Part shown: positions 1 through 11,795 of the stretch, piece after piece
Numbering within the stretch: the first letter of the stretch is position 1
Layout: each line of letters begins with the position of its first letter
Program-made: the position numbers and the translations under genes
The notes under the pieces: model-generated
What the model was told of the DNA's origin: nothing
The model's input: the letters and a program-made list of their open reading frames with translations, nothing else
Databases searched by the model: none
NCBI GenBank assembly: GCA_032622095.1
Contig: CP136067.1
Coordinates: forward strand, 129,411,990 to 129,475,989
DNA length: 64,000 bases
Direction of reading: 5' to 3'
DNA from: Siphonodentalium dalli
Lineage: Eukaryota > Mollusca > Scaphopoda > Gadilida > Siphonodentaliidae

Positions 1-283
1 GGGTTCATGCGAAATAACAAACAAGTCTGTAAAACAACAGTTACTATCATCAACAAGTAAAAAATAGATAGACTCTGTTCTTATTTTCATTATTAATAAC
101 TGTCCGATATTGAGATTCGGATGCCAAAACCATTGTTATGTAAACATTGCTGTTATGGTATAGTTGGACAACTAGAAATTATGAAACATATAAGAACAAA
201 GTTTATCTATTTCTCCATGTTCTTCTTAGTGGTGATGTTTTTACAGACTTTTACCCGACTGCGAGTGTCTTGGTCCGTTTCCA

Positions 284-510
284 TTACTTGAGTTTCCTGA
301 AATATTGCGAAAACCCGGTGCCAATGCATTCTCTTATATATACGAGTCTCCCACAGGAGACTCACTTATATAAGAGAATGCATTGGCCTAACAATATTTA
401 CCTTGACCTTGTAAGCTAGTGCGTGCATTAGCTTATATATACGAGGCTCATTGTGGGAGATTCGCATATATAAGAGAATACATTGACACAGGATCGTTAG
501 TGTAAACATA
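284..510. mobile_element. Double-hairpin MITE (GCATTCTCTTATATA family)
   Basis: Two near-perfect hairpins. The first (321-386) is CCAATGCATTCTCTTATATA with its inverse TATATAAGAGAATGCATTGG. The second, less perfect, is at about 424-486. GAAATATTGCGAAAACCCGG to the left matches the outer flank of the copies at 57.7 and 63.2 kb. No ORF. Confidence 0.65.
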
Positions 511-785
511 TTTTTATTTCCAAATCCAAACAAATAAAATAACATACAGATGACACATATAAGCAAAACAGAAGTGTTAATATATGGAAGCGAGGATCAG
601 ACAACAAGCCCGAGAATTATATGAAGTCTTCTCCTCTTAGCCTCGAGCCCCGTCCACAATAAGTGAGGGATCAGACGGGAATCGTTGGAAATATTTATTA
701 TTTTTTTTTGGAGAATTGGAGATATATAACAGAATTTGAGTTACGGCTGGAAAAAAGGAAGAAGATAGTGTTAGGGATAGCAGGA

Positions 786-821
786 GGCAGAGAGAGAGAG
801 AGAGAGAGAGTGAGAGAGGGG

Positions 822-892
<71 letters not shown>

Positions 893-893
893 G
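786..893. repeat. (GA)n microsatellite
   Basis: About 108 bp of nearly pure GA dinucleotide with a few interruptions (GTGAGAGAGGGGGGGAGAG). The open frames across it are dinucleotide artefacts. Confidence 0.95.
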
Positions 894-1051
894 AATGAGA
901 AAATAGAAGACACGATAGGGACGTACATATGAAGTCGTGAGATGGTGACAGATGATGGACACAGGGTCGTTAATGCTGAACCAGAACAGCACTCGTCATG
1001 GAAGAGCTAAATGTTAAAACCCACTTTCAGTGCCCTGCTCCCTTTAAAATT

Positions 1052-1526
1052 TTAAAGGCCCACTTAATTTTCGAACCCCAGATTACATTATATAAAATAT
1101 ATGCCATAGTATATACCATTTGGAAGAGGAAGCGCCAAAACATTGTACTATCAACATATCTGGTGTAATAAACTGTGAACATGTTGTTTTTGTTGAGTTG
1201 CCAGCGCGTTTTGTCATCTAGATTGCAGTAAAAAGCATTATTATTTTCAATGCAGGGGGGGAGTAACTCTATATATTAATGATAGAGTTCTTCCCCTTCC
1301 TTTGAAAAAGTTTGAATTCTGTTGCAATCTGTGAGCCAAAGGGGGTAAGTCATTCTATGATTTCAGCAGTTTTCTATTTCGCTGTGGGCATCTTCTGAGA
1401 CACAGATGTTTCCAATAGTGGTGAATTATTTTAATCATATTTTATGGCATAGATTGTTATTAAAACCGTATATCAAGTCACTATAAAAAAAATAATCGCC
1501 GACTTGAAAATTAAGTGGGCCATTAA
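1052..1526. mobile_element. Intact AAAGGCCCAC MITE
   Basis: About 475 bp with ends TTAAAGGCCCACTTAATTTT and AAAATTAAGTGGGCCATTAA. TTAA is at both ends. It has no coding capacity. It serves as the reference for the split copy at 17124-34353, the reverse copy at 18425-18938 and the partial copy at 20885-21000. Confidence 0.8.
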
Positions 1527-2529
1527 AATTTTAATGTGCGACTCGGGAGCACGACGGCGAATCTTTTCAACCAGAAGTGAATGGACAGCACGATTAGGAA
1601 TTATGGGATGTGATCCAGGAGGATATGAAAGGATCGCCTGGCGGCCCTCTGAGAGTCCGTGTTAAGTTTGTATATCCATACCACTTGAGTCGCATAAAAA
1701 TATATCTAATCCCACCCAGAGTAAATATTCAACGATATACCAATCGGAAACCAGGGGACATGCGTGTACGATTATATATAAAAACTGCAGATATCTATGC
1801 AAATCCGAGAGGGTGATAACTCTATATTTACAACTCCACGTGATCAACTTTGGTCTTTAAAACGTCAAATTCTCCAGTTTGTTGGATGGGCTTGGTGAGG
1901 TTAGGGGGTCAATCTTTATAAACACTTCTTCAAACATATCCGTTATTTAGTCCATATCAATCCTCGATCAGTCCTATAAGATAAATCTTAAGATCACATC
2001 TTCTAAGTCATTATTAATCCACGATTAAAGTGATGTGAAACACTCCGACAGGATGATCAAATAGAGAATACTCTTGCTGTTGTAGTTATGTTTACGAATA
2101 TTAATTCAAATTGACATCACACACAACTTCATTCTGATATAATAATTAAATACAATGACTCTCGATGGCGAAATCATTTGTGTTTGTTTATCGCCGATGG
2201 TTGCGTCCAGAATCCTGATGTAACTATTTACAATAGGACATAGTTCAGACGACGATTTCTATGGAGTGGTATGGTAGATTTCTTTGAAAATTTCGGCGAT
2301 GTTAGTAGAATGCTATACATTCCCCAGGTTAACATAACTCCTGAGTACCAACTTAACAGTTTCGCGCACACGAACAAGTCCATAATATATCTTTAATCCT
2401 AAGATAAAAACATTTTTTAATATATCTTGGTTTATATAGTGATCCTGCACGTGTGCGCATGTTGTTGGGATTAGATATAATAAAAAATATCTAATCATCC
2501 CTCCGATAAAATACTTATTTAAAAAAACA
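1527..2529. other. No gene seen
   Basis: AT-rich unique-looking sequence with short broken frames and no recognisable domain, RNA gene or clear repeat. Confidence 0.6.
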
Positions 2530-3173
2530 GGGGGGGGGGGGACAAAAAAAATTCCAGGCACGTATGCCGGGGTGGGTGGGTGGTCGATGGGACCAACAAA
2601 CATTTTTTTCCGCAACTCAAAATGTTTTTTCCTGCAATTTTTGTTTTACTGTGTTTGCAATGAGTTTGGCTTAAAACACCTTAGAATAAGAGAAATAATG
2701 TAATTCTAACTGCTAAACTGACTGCAGGCAGTTATCGTGTTGTATTTTGTTGCAAATTTTGAAATCCAAGATGGCCGCTGGCAGCCATATTTTTTTGGCC
2801 GAATGACCCCAAAATGACTCGTTCCTATTTACATGTCAATGTTAACACCCATGACAAATAGTATGCACAGAAATTCATATACTGTACAGCTGTTTACAGT
2901 GAATTTTCCCCCGCAAATCTCTGTTTTAGTGCTAAAAGGGGGGTGGGTGTCCAAAAATGGTCGGAAAAAACTGCCGAAAACGGAAAATAATTTGGACGCG
3001 CCAAATGTCACATTATGTAAATACACTGTAAATATGTTATATGACTCTATATTTCGTGCATAATAGCACGATTGAGTTATAAATAAAGCATACCAGGGTG
3101 GGTGGGTCCCAAAAAAGTTCGAAAGTTAAAAATCAGCATACGTGCCTGAAAAAAATGTCCGACCCCCCCCCCC
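2530..3173. mobile_element. MITE bounded by G and C homopolymers
   Basis: Left end GGGGGGGGGGG, then AAATTCCAGGCACGTATGCC and GGGGTGGGTGGG. Right end is the inverse: CATACGTGCCTGAAAAAAAT then CCCCCCCCCCC. The interior (AGATGGCCGCTGGCAGCCAT, ATTTTCCCCCGCAAATCTCT) is shared in opposite orientation with 40770-41325 in MTPAP intron 2. No ORF. Confidence 0.75.
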
Positions 3174-3460
3174 GATTTAAATGTAATTATATAAGAATGG
3201 CCTGACCCATGCACATATACGTAATTGTTTGCTCAGACTTGTGTGTATTTGGGTACGGGCCAACGCGACAGGAAGCATATATAGTCCCATCCCCATCCCG
3301 GAAGTGATCCAGCTATTTGTAGCTTACCTTATGTTTCTTTGTGCGTACTGTGTGGATGTATCGATTTGAATATGGTGCGGTTGAAGTGACCTAGTTAGTG
3401 CCATTATCGGTCAGATTTGGGCTCATCGCCTTGGAGAGGGTGCAAAACCGTCCGTCCGAC

Positions 3461-3770
3461 TTAAAGGGGTACTGTACACTAAATCCGGCTTTTTGTACCC
3501 AACATAATATATGCAACAAATGAATGAATTTGAGCCATGGATTAGTGTAATATACACCCACGTGCTCTATGAACAATGCAAAAAAAACATGGTAATTATA
3601 ATGAAAATGAATTTATAACTCCAGTCATAAATTCGTTTTCATTATAATTAGCATGTTGTTTGTATTGTTCATAAGGTAAATGAGTTATTTTATCATCAAA
3701 TTCATTCTTTGGTTGCATACATTCTGTTGAGTATAAGTCGAGATGGTCCCAAAAATGGCCGGAGTTGAAT
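3461..3770. mobile_element. AAAGGGGTACTGTACACTAA MITE
   Basis: Starts TTAAAGGGGTACTGTACACT and shares CAACAAATGAATGA, TTTGAGCC and TGCTCTATGAACAA with 34476-34941. An internal hairpin (about 3588-3655) has arms TAATTATAATGAAAATGAAT and its inverse. The right end is diverged. Confidence 0.6.
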
Positions 3771-4229
3771 GTGTTGGTTTTATTATATTTGTGCACTATA
3801 ATTTCCTAAGTTGATTCATATTGATATTGCTAATGTAAATAAGGAGATAATTATACGAGGACCTATATATACTAAGTCCTTGAAATTGGCAAGTTTCTTC
3901 TGTGGCATTTCTTTAGAACTACCTGAAATTCGATATTGGCCTTATACAGTTTTTTCTACGGTATTGCCTTTTGCCGTTTCGAGGTATGTATATACATGTG
4001 TGCCACCAAGATCTACTTTCACCTGTCTTGCGTGAATGGGAATGGATCACGACATTTACTCAACTAGTCTTAACGGGATATATTCATATCCGGTATCTTT
4101 GTCAGTCTCCGTAGTTGTGCATGAAAGACGGGAAACGCCAAACAAACGAACCACACACGACGCCGAATTAGAACATTGCGCTATACGAACCACCCACGAC
4201 GCCGAAAATATGTAATGACCTTGACCATA
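3771..4229. other. No gene seen
   Basis: Broken reading frames only. A short repeated phrase, GAACCACMCACGACGCCGAA, occurs twice at 4150-4205. Confidence 0.55.
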
Positions 4230-4990
4230 TGTAGCAGTAGACTTTGACCCTATATAATTATGTCCTAGCTAGTGGTCCAGTCCGTTTGGTGGACCATTGA
4301 TGGAATTATGAGTTCACTTCATTTAGTCAAACGCAAGAATCATCCGGTTTCAAAAATTTGATGCCGTTGCCATGGAAACCATGGTCTATCCTATGACCTC
4401 TCATCCGAGCACCCCCCCCCCCCCTCCAAAACATTTTCACTATAACTAAGCAAATTATACGTGAAGTATCGTGCTTTAGTTGCTAAGGTCACAAAATCCT
4501 GTTTATTTTGTTCTGATGATTTAGATAGGTTAATATATCGTATCGTGTATTGCCACAAATACTATAAAAAGTTGTACTTAAAATGCGATTATATATAAAC
4601 TAAATGTTGTGACATGTTGACTGTGATCGTCTAATATCAAGTGTTCCATATATCAAGTTGAACGTGGTAATTTCGCCCTAGTTCATTTGCATTGTCATGA
4701 GGATTGCTGCTATGACTAATGCACTTGGTGTAGCAAAATATGAGACAATTAAAAAAAAGTTAAAAATTGAAAAAAATTCACCCAATGACCTTGACCTTCA
4801 CAATTGACCTTGACCCTAAATGCACTGGTGGCCCAGTCCGTTTGATGGACCATTGAGTTAGCTTTGAGTTAACATAATTTCTCAACAGTGGCCAAATATT
4901 TGATGTCGTTGGCATAGGACCCCCCCCCCCCCCCCCCCCCCCCGACACACCATCCAAAACGTTTTCTCTATAACTATTAAAGCAACATTT
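4230..4990. repeat. Diverged tandem pair with poly(C)
   Basis: Two diverged units share TGACCTTGACC, then GTGGTCCAGTCCGTTTG / GTGGCCCAGTCCGTTTG, a GGACCATTGA motif, ATTTGATGCCGTTG-like sequence and a C run (4411-4425 and 4921-4943, the latter 23 C). Period about 560 bp. Confidence 0.65.
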
Positions 4991-5110
4991 TGAAGTTTCA
5001 TGATTTAGTCACTAAAGTCACGATACAACCATTAAGGGGCCTCGCTATAAGTGGGTCAGTAAACAATTCCGCTTCGTTATGATGTATAATATATTCATTG
5101 AACTTTTGAA

Positions 5111-5207
5111 GCGCAAACCGGTGTAAAAATCGGACTCTTTAACCCAGATTAGCGGACACCATCTCGAATGAGTGAAATTTTACAGCCGGTTTGCGTCAGA
5201 CCTGTGC
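5111..5207. repeat. Inverted repeat
   Basis: Arms CGCAAACCGGTGTAAAAAT and ATTTTACAGCCGGTTTGCG face each other across ~55 bp. Confidence 0.6.
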
Positions 5208-5644
5208 TCATAACCTGAGTGTTTTTTTTACACGGAATACATCAAATTGAATAGTAATAACATATATTTCTACATATATATATTATATGAGGCAATTATG
5301 TAACAAAAATTGTTTTTGTGTATTTAGAACCTGATTGAGGACTTTAAATTGTTGGATACCTTTCTATATGATTAAGTACTATTGGGGTGGGGTAAATTTT
5401 TGTTCTGGGGACCTGAGCATTCCTCCTGTTGCCATAGCGTCTGAATACTAACTTACCAGTTACACGCACCCGAACACGTCCATAATATGTCTTTAAACCG
5501 AGTAATATGATTTTACGACATCACAAATCCGACATGGGGTAAATCTACTTCACTGCTAAATACTGTGTAGATATCGATTTTTGTGACGTCACTCATCTGA
5601 AAGAGTTATCAGCTGTGGAGAGGCGATAAAATTAATAAATATGA
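5208..5644. other. No gene seen
   Basis: AT-rich. ACTAACTTACCAGTTACACG and CATAATATGTCTTTAA echo 2335-2395 weakly. Nothing else recognised. Confidence 0.5.
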
Positions 5645-5765
5645 TATTACTTGGTTGGTTTGATATTATATAGGCATGATATCAGCCCTCGGTCTCATGC
5701 TGATATGAGATAGGTTACCATGCACGGGCTGATATCTGGACTAATATCAAACCAACCAAGTAATA
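5645..5765. repeat. Inverted repeat, possible short MITE
   Basis: Arms ATTACTTGGTTGGTTTGATA and TATCAAACCAACCAAGTAAT are perfect inverses. An inner pair (GATATCAGCCC / GGGCTGATATC) continues the stem, giving a ~120-bp foldback structure. Confidence 0.75.
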
Positions 5766-6875
5766 CCCTCTAAATATCAAAAATACACATAGTTTCGAGC
5801 TGTGGGGAATCGCTGTTGCATTCGTCGACATCGAATCAATTTGTTACATATTATGCATGAACTCACGTTTTTTTTTCTTAGCAGGCAAGAATCACAATCT
5901 ACAGTCAACGTTTCCAATCATATTCCCAGTCTCGTCTTAAGCGAACAAAAGCCGAAGAACAATCGGCCAAAATGCTGTACACAACAAGTCATCTTTCAAA
6001 GAAATAATCCACACGTGTTATAGACATCACATATAACATAGAAAATAAGAAAATGTTTCCACAGTGGTATCACCAGCATCACCTTCTGAACAAGAACAGA
6101 AGACTTCCTCAGGGATGGTATACCCCCTACCTATATAGCAAATCAGAATAATTCCTCATATGTGATATCACACAAAACTATAGAAAATCGCATTTAGGAT
6201 TACAAATCAGAAGATATAACTGAATATTATCATCAGATCCCTATATAACATACCAAAACCAATTCTCTGCGAATGATATCACCATTGGCTATATCAAGCA
6301 AATCAGACGAATTCCTTGTGGGTTTTAAGTAAATCACTAGAATTCCTTGTATGTGGTGTCACTTATATTAAATCTCTTATTTGATTGTAAATCGGTAGAG
6401 ATGTCCCTCTTGGTAGTATTATACGACCCTGTAGCATACCAAACATCCAGAAATACCCACGGGTAATATCGCCAGCGGGTGTAACAAGCAAATCAAACCT
6501 GCTCCGCGGGTGGTACCGGCATCAATTAAAACTAAGTATAAACATTGCCTATGGCAAACCGCCCTTGTCTCAGCACGCCAAGCCCCGCGGTTACTTAAAA
6601 CAAACTTGAACAATGGAATTGAAACCAGTCGATGGGTATAGTGAATGTACGGCCGCCGGTGCTTCGCGCTCCTCCAAACGGTAAAAGACCGCAGAGATAT
6701 CGATCTTACCATATGATTGGTTCCAATCCTGTAAATGGGTTTTCTTTAGAATACTAAATGCGCCGACTCATTGTTTAATATTGTACCATTGCTTTACTCA
6801 TTGTTGTTAGAGTGTGGTTGGCCTATAGTATTATGACATAGACATCACATAGTTTATTGCACAATCGCTATAAAA
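5766..6875. other. No gene seen
   Basis: Unique-looking sequence with short loosely repeated phrases (AAATCAGA, ATTCCT, GATATCACC) between 6060 and 6500. No domain or RNA gene recognised. Confidence 0.55.
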
Positions 6876-7110
6876 GTATAGGTGAAAGGTACTCAATCTG
6901 ATCAGACGCTCCTAAATTACTATTTCTTTGGCTTCGGGGGTAAAAAATATTTGATTCGATCCGAGGAACCCACCCATCAAAGCTCAGAATGATTAGATAT
7001 CGATGTTTGAAGTTTGTTAATTTTGGAGATCTGGCCCAAAACCTCTTCAGATACTCGTACTCAAACGGACAAATTGCGGTTGTAAGATGGATAACTCTAA
7101 AATCAAGTGG
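6876..7110. mobile_element. Half of an AAAGGTACTCAA MITE
   Basis: AAAGGTACTCAATCTGATCA, CGCTCCTAAATTACTATTTC and GGAACCCACCCATCAAAGCT match the left half of the complete copy at 51404-51865. The inverted right half is missing. Confidence 0.7.
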
Positions 7111-7205
7111 TTACTATTAACAAACAGAGATGAACAAGGAATGAAGAATACATAAATTGCAATAAAACACAACAATGCGACTATTTTAAATAGATGAGCA
7201 CGTAC

Positions 7206-7672
7206 ATATGTGACCCGCCATATCAAATCCAGTCGGAAGTCGGGATTTTTTTACCCTGTGCCAATGCATTCTCTTATATATGCGAGTCGACCATAGGTCG
7301 CCTCGCATATATAAGAGAATGCATTGGCCTAACAATTTTTTATCATTTTTTTTAAATAAATGTTTCTTACAATTTTTAGGACATAAAATATAAACCATCC
7401 ATTACCCTGTAGGGAGCCTCACACATATATAGAAGCATATAGAAGAGTGTCGTCTGCTCATGTTTGTCTGGGGCTCTGTATGGGTGAAATTATAAAATTG
7501 TTAAAGAATACAAGAACAAATGATTAAAATTGTAAAAAAAATGTTAGGCCAATGCATTCTCTTATATATGCGAGACGACCTATGGTCGACTCGCATATAT
7601 AAGAGAATGCATTGGCACAGGGTAAAAAAAATCCCGACTTCCGACTGGATTCGATATGGCGGGTCACATATG
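7206..7672. mobile_element. Complete double-hairpin MITE
   Basis: A compound palindrome. The outer arms are CATATGTGACCCGCCATATC and its inverse with AGTCGGAAGTCGGGATTTTT. Each arm contains a near-perfect ~65-bp hairpin (CCAATGCATTCTCTTATATA and inverse) at 7263-7326 and 7553-7616. The centre is A/T-rich. No ORF. This is the best-preserved copy of the family in the window. Confidence 0.8.
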
Positions 7673-7981
7673 AAGGTACTTAATGCTGTATTTTAAATTT
7701 TGTAATTAGAATATCCATAAAGCGTTGGCCAAATCGTCTTTCATGCATGTTTAAATAAAATTCATCAGAGTGAGATTTATATGCAGAACAGTCCAGCAAA
7801 AAGTGCACTTCATCTTCAAAGAAGTGTTTTTAAAGAGCGTTTCCCTAACCTCCCAAAACCCACACACCCAATGGGGGGATTTAATTTATGTCCGACCAAT
7901 GTTGATCACTAGTCTTGTGGTGTTGTAAATTCTTTCATACAAATCTCCGCTATTTCGTAAAAGTACTTCTATATATATAGA
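7673..7981. other. No gene seen
   Basis: Unique-looking AT-rich sequence. Nothing recognised. Confidence 0.55.
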
Positions 7982-8227
7982 GTGATGCCCAAAGTAATTG
8001 ACCACTTAACCACAGCAGAATTATGGGTAATTTTTCAGGATTTAGTCGGAAATATGTCTTGTTGCCATTCATCGGACAGCTCTCGGCGAGAGCTTTCCGA
8101 TTAATGGCAACAAGCCATATTTCCGACTAAATCCTGAAAAATTACCCATAATTCTGCTGTGGTTAAGTGGTCAATTACTGTGGGCATTATTCTGCTGTGG
8201 TTAAGTGGTCAATTACTGTGGGCATTA
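7982..8227. mobile_element. Full-palindrome MITE (CCACAGCAGAATTATGGG family)
   Basis: Left arm AATGCCC-like start, AATTGACCACTTAACCACAG, GGATTTAGTCGGAAATATG and CATTCATCGGACAGCTCTCG. The right arm is the inverse, about 100 bp per arm with almost no loop. The last ~40 bp (TTCTGCTGTGGTTAAGTGGT) are repeated once more at the right end. Confidence 0.85.
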
Positions 8228-8870
8228 ATGTAGAGTTCCGATTAACTCAGGACACTCATTGAGTCATTTCGAAATATAATCCTAACCTCGCATGGCAAGT
8301 TTTAGTGCGACTGAATATCAATCACTATCTAATACTCCCTGTCACCAACTCGCAGCCATATTGGATCCACCAGGTCCGGTTGGAAATATATGGAAATATG
8401 TACTCCAATGTACTCCAAAACTTTGACCTGTAGCACTAAAACCACGGAACCGGGACTGGAAGAATCTCTGAAACAACGGAATGGAGCTGGATGAATCCAA
8501 TACGGCTGCGACCCAGTGATCTCGCTTATCGTGAACCCCGATTGGGTATCTTCGTTATTTATTCGTGTGAAGAGATACACCATCTTTAATACATTCCAGA
8601 GGTTAATATATATATTATTGTCTTTTTACTTGCTCTTTGCTGCAGTTTATTGCGTAAATTAATTGCCTTGGCTCTATACAAGGGAACTTCATTTGTGTCA
8701 AAATGTCGAATTAAAATGTTAATCACATCATATATACCAAGCACTATGCAATATATTAATGAACAATACAGCAGTCATAAATATCTCAGCCCAATAAAAT
8801 ATGCAGTCTTTTTCACGCAACCAATGAAATTAAAATAGGCGGCCACGCGCGGTCCACGGCCATTAAATAT
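8228..8870. other. No gene seen
   Basis: Unique-looking; short open frames on both strands without recognisable domains. Confidence 0.55.
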
Positions 8871-9552
8871 ACAGTAATGCCCTAAATAATCGACTACTTA
8901 AAGGTACTCAACCCGATAAAACTCCTCTCAACTACTATTTCAATGGCTTCGGGGGTCAAAAATATTTGATTCGAGTCGAGGAAGTCACCCATCAAAGCTC
9001 AGATTTGTTAGATATCGATTTTAGAAATCTATTATTTTTCATTATCGGGAATACTATCTGGCCCAGAACTCAGTCAAAATTGCGTTAAAATTACCACTTG
9101 ATTTTAGAGTTATTCATCCTTGTCTGTTTGAATAGATTTGGAGTACACATCCAGAGCAGATTACGGCAGTTATTAGTACTGATCTCGAGAACATAACAAA
9201 TTTGAAAAATCAATATCTAATAACTCTGAGCTTTGTTTGATGGGTTCCTCGACTCGAATCAAATATTTTTTACCCCCAAAGCCAAAGAAATAGTAATATA
9301 GGACCCTCTGATCGGATTGTTGTTGTTGGAATCTGTTGAGATGGGGACCCTCTTTACGGGTTGAGTACCTTTAACCACAGCAAAATTAAGGGTAATTTTT
9401 CAGGATTTAGTCGGAAATATGGCTTGTTGCCATTCATTGGAAAGCTCTCACTGAGAGCTTTCCGATGAATGGCAACAAGCCATATGTCCGACTAAATCCT
9501 GAAAAGTTACCCATAATTCTGCTGTGGAGTCGATTATTGTGGGCATTACTGT
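8871..9552. mobile_element. Full-palindrome MITE interrupted by a TTAA MITE
   Basis: Outer element: CAGTAATGCCCTAAATAATC at the left and GATTATTGTGGGCATTACTG at the right, same family as 7982-8227. It is split at CTTAA, and the rest resumes at TTAACCACAGCAAAATTAAG. The 8898-9374 insert supplies the extra TTAA, so the order of insertion is clear. Confidence 0.8.
8898..9374. mobile_element. AAAGGTACTCAA MITE with TTAA duplication
   Basis: Left TTAAAGGTACTCAACCCGAT and right GGGTTGAGTACCTTTAA are inverted. TTAA is duplicated in the host MITE. The arms are ~200 bp (CCCATCAAAGCTCAGA, GATTCGAGTCGAGGAA and inverses). No ORF. Confidence 0.8.
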
Positions 9553-9595
9553 ATTGTGGTCAGTTGGGATATGGTTATTGACATGTGACCTAGAA

Positions 9596-9930
9596 CTGGT
9601 AAAACAAATTGTTAAAGAATGAACAAATTGATGATAAAAATGATAAAAAAGAATGAAAAAGAAAATGCTAAAAATTTGGAAAGAATGTAAGAAAAAATTA
9701 TAAAACTGTTAATGAATGTAAGAAAAAATTATAAAATTGTTATAGAATGTAAGAAAAAATTATAAAACATTATAAAAATTGTTAAAGAATGTATGAAAAA
9801 ATGGTACAAAATGATAACAATTGTTAAAGAATGTAAGAAAAATTGATAAAAAAAATTGTTAGGCCAATGCATTCTCTTAAATATGCGAGGCGACCTATGG
9901 TCGACTCGTATATATAAGAGAATGCATTGG
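9596..9930. mobile_element. Partial double-hairpin MITE with A-rich body
   Basis: A-rich tandem-like phrases (AGAATGTAAGAAAAAATTAT) lead into GTTAGGCCAATGCATTCTCT and a ~67-bp hairpin (9864-9930) ending GCATTGGCACAGGGT. The left hairpin is absent. Confidence 0.65.
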
Positions 9931-10740
9931 CACAGGGTCTTTAATGTTGCGCCAGCGCATGCAACTCCCGTCATGGAAGCTAGGCATGATGTGAAAAGTA
10001 TCAAGCAGACGCAATACTGCGGCTCTCATTGACAGAATCATTGCCTTTACAAATTATCTATCGACGATAAATTCATCCCGTGTAAGCTGGGAGAAAGGGG
10101 GGTAGTAGTCCAGGCACATTATGCGTGAAAGGGGAAAGAAGGGAAATAAATAGGGGAAAGCTTATTTTTTTTTATTATTTAGGCCATAACATCGCGGATG
10201 CGTCACGAAATGTCCCCTAAAATCGGAGTTGAACTTTCGGAGTTAAACAATTTTTTCCATAAAAAAATAAAATCGTTGTCACTATCATGGAAATAATTGG
10301 ATGCTGTGACAATTTATCAGCCTAAACATATACAGTTGACACTTAATATTGTTCAATACAAACTTCCCCAACCATAGATACTAGTTTAAAGAGGAACTTC
10401 GAATGAATTTCGCACTTTTTGATATGAAATATCATAATAACCCTAAAATATGACGATTTTTTCAGTAAAACTGTCGTATTTGATGTCGGATTTCTCGGGT
10501 ATCTCAAAACACAGACATGAGCAATATGTTTTAAAAACTGCACAGACATTACTTCTTCACAATAGTATGTGACATTAGCGACTACGCATATCTTAAGTGG
10601 TAAATACTTGTAAAAACATAACCCTACCCCCTAAACTGGTTCTCATCGACCTAATCACCTTTTGCTATTCTACTTTCTCTAATCGAAATTGGGGTTCTGT
10701 CTTTGACAACTTCGTAATGGAGCTTTTCTGGTGTTGTTAT
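9931..10740. other. No gene seen
   Basis: After the MITE end the sequence is unique-looking and AT-rich with no recognised gene or RNA. Confidence 0.55.
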
Positions 10741-11320
10741 TATATACATTAATAGCCGATGAGCCCGACGTTGTTCGGGCTATTCAAAAACCAAATTTCA
10801 AGTCGACAGCTCCACCCGCTTCCGAGATCTGGTCTGTAAACCAAATTTCAAGTCGATAGCTCCACCCGTTTCCGATATCTCGTCTGCTCATGCGCGTAGT
10901 GGCGTCGCACGGGCTCGGCGACCCGATAAAATTCGTATCCGGGGCAAGATACATTCACATACCAAATTTCAAGTCGATAGCTCCACCCGTTTCCGAGATC
11001 TCGTCTGCGCATGCGCGAAGCTGGCGTCGCACGGGCTCGACGACCCGATAAAATTCGTATCCGGGGCAAGATACATTCACATACCAAATTTCAAGTCGAT
11101 AGCTCCACCCGTTTCCGAGATCTCGTCTGCGCATGCGCTGCACGGGCGTCGCACGGGCTCACCAATAAGACAACGACCACCGCCTGGTCAAACTACACAC
11201 ACGTACCAAGTTTCGTCCCGATCGGTCGAGAATCGTAGATTTGTATTAATGACAGACAGACAAACAAACAGACAGACAGACAGACAGACAGAGGTCTTCA
11301 AAATATATATGAGATAGAAA
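10741..11320. repeat. 121-bp tandem repeat with GACA tail
   Basis: CCAAATTTCAAGTCGATAGC recurs at 10791, 10841, 10962 and 11084, the last three in 121-122 bp units that include GTCGCACGGGCTCG and ACCCGATAAAATTCGTATCC. It starts with the small hairpin AGCCCGACGTTGTTCGGGCT and ends in (GACA)n/(AACA)n. The layout suggests a non-autonomous element's tail; a retroelement or Helitron-like origin is possible but unproven. Confidence 0.6.
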
Positions 11321-11795
11321 CACAATATCCATAAATGAACTGTAATTAATCAACGCTCTTTATTAAAGCCGTTAATGGTCGCATAATCGCAGAACGCTCT
11401 TTATTCGGCTGCCAATCTAATAACACGCGTACCTTGTCAGTTGGCTGTATGCTCTCATTGTATATTGTCGATAATTGATCTCATTGTGATCAACTCTCTT
11501 GCGAAAGCTTATTTAAATTGTTGTTGGCTTTTGTTTTTTATATCCATATGCCGATAATCGACTCCTGTTAATACCTTACGGTGACAACGAAGCAGGGGCG
11601 GTTTTTTAGGTATTCTTGTGTTGCTATTCAACTCATTCTACGACTCATTTAGTTCTGATACGTTCACACGAATTAAATACTGGTATACTGAACAATTTTG
11701 AATAGGTTTTGTGATATTTATTGTATCAGTTTCAAGTCATCAAGCCTTTGCGTCATGAAATAAGGCAAAGAACTCCTCTCTTTTGACAAACAGAT
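11313..11795. other. Upstream region of the decayed gene; no gene seen
   Basis: Contains two short AACGCTCTTTATT phrases and nothing recognisable as a promoter. Confidence 0.45.

Noticed and set aside
663-992. Open frames across 700-990 on both strands
   Set aside because: They translate the (GA)n tract into Arg/Glu or Ser/Leu runs; there is no start context or non-repeat protein.
4921-4943. Long C run as a structural or regulatory signal
   Set aside because: Homopolymers recur at element edges here (2530, 3163, 4411, 41301) and their length may be unreliable; no other support.
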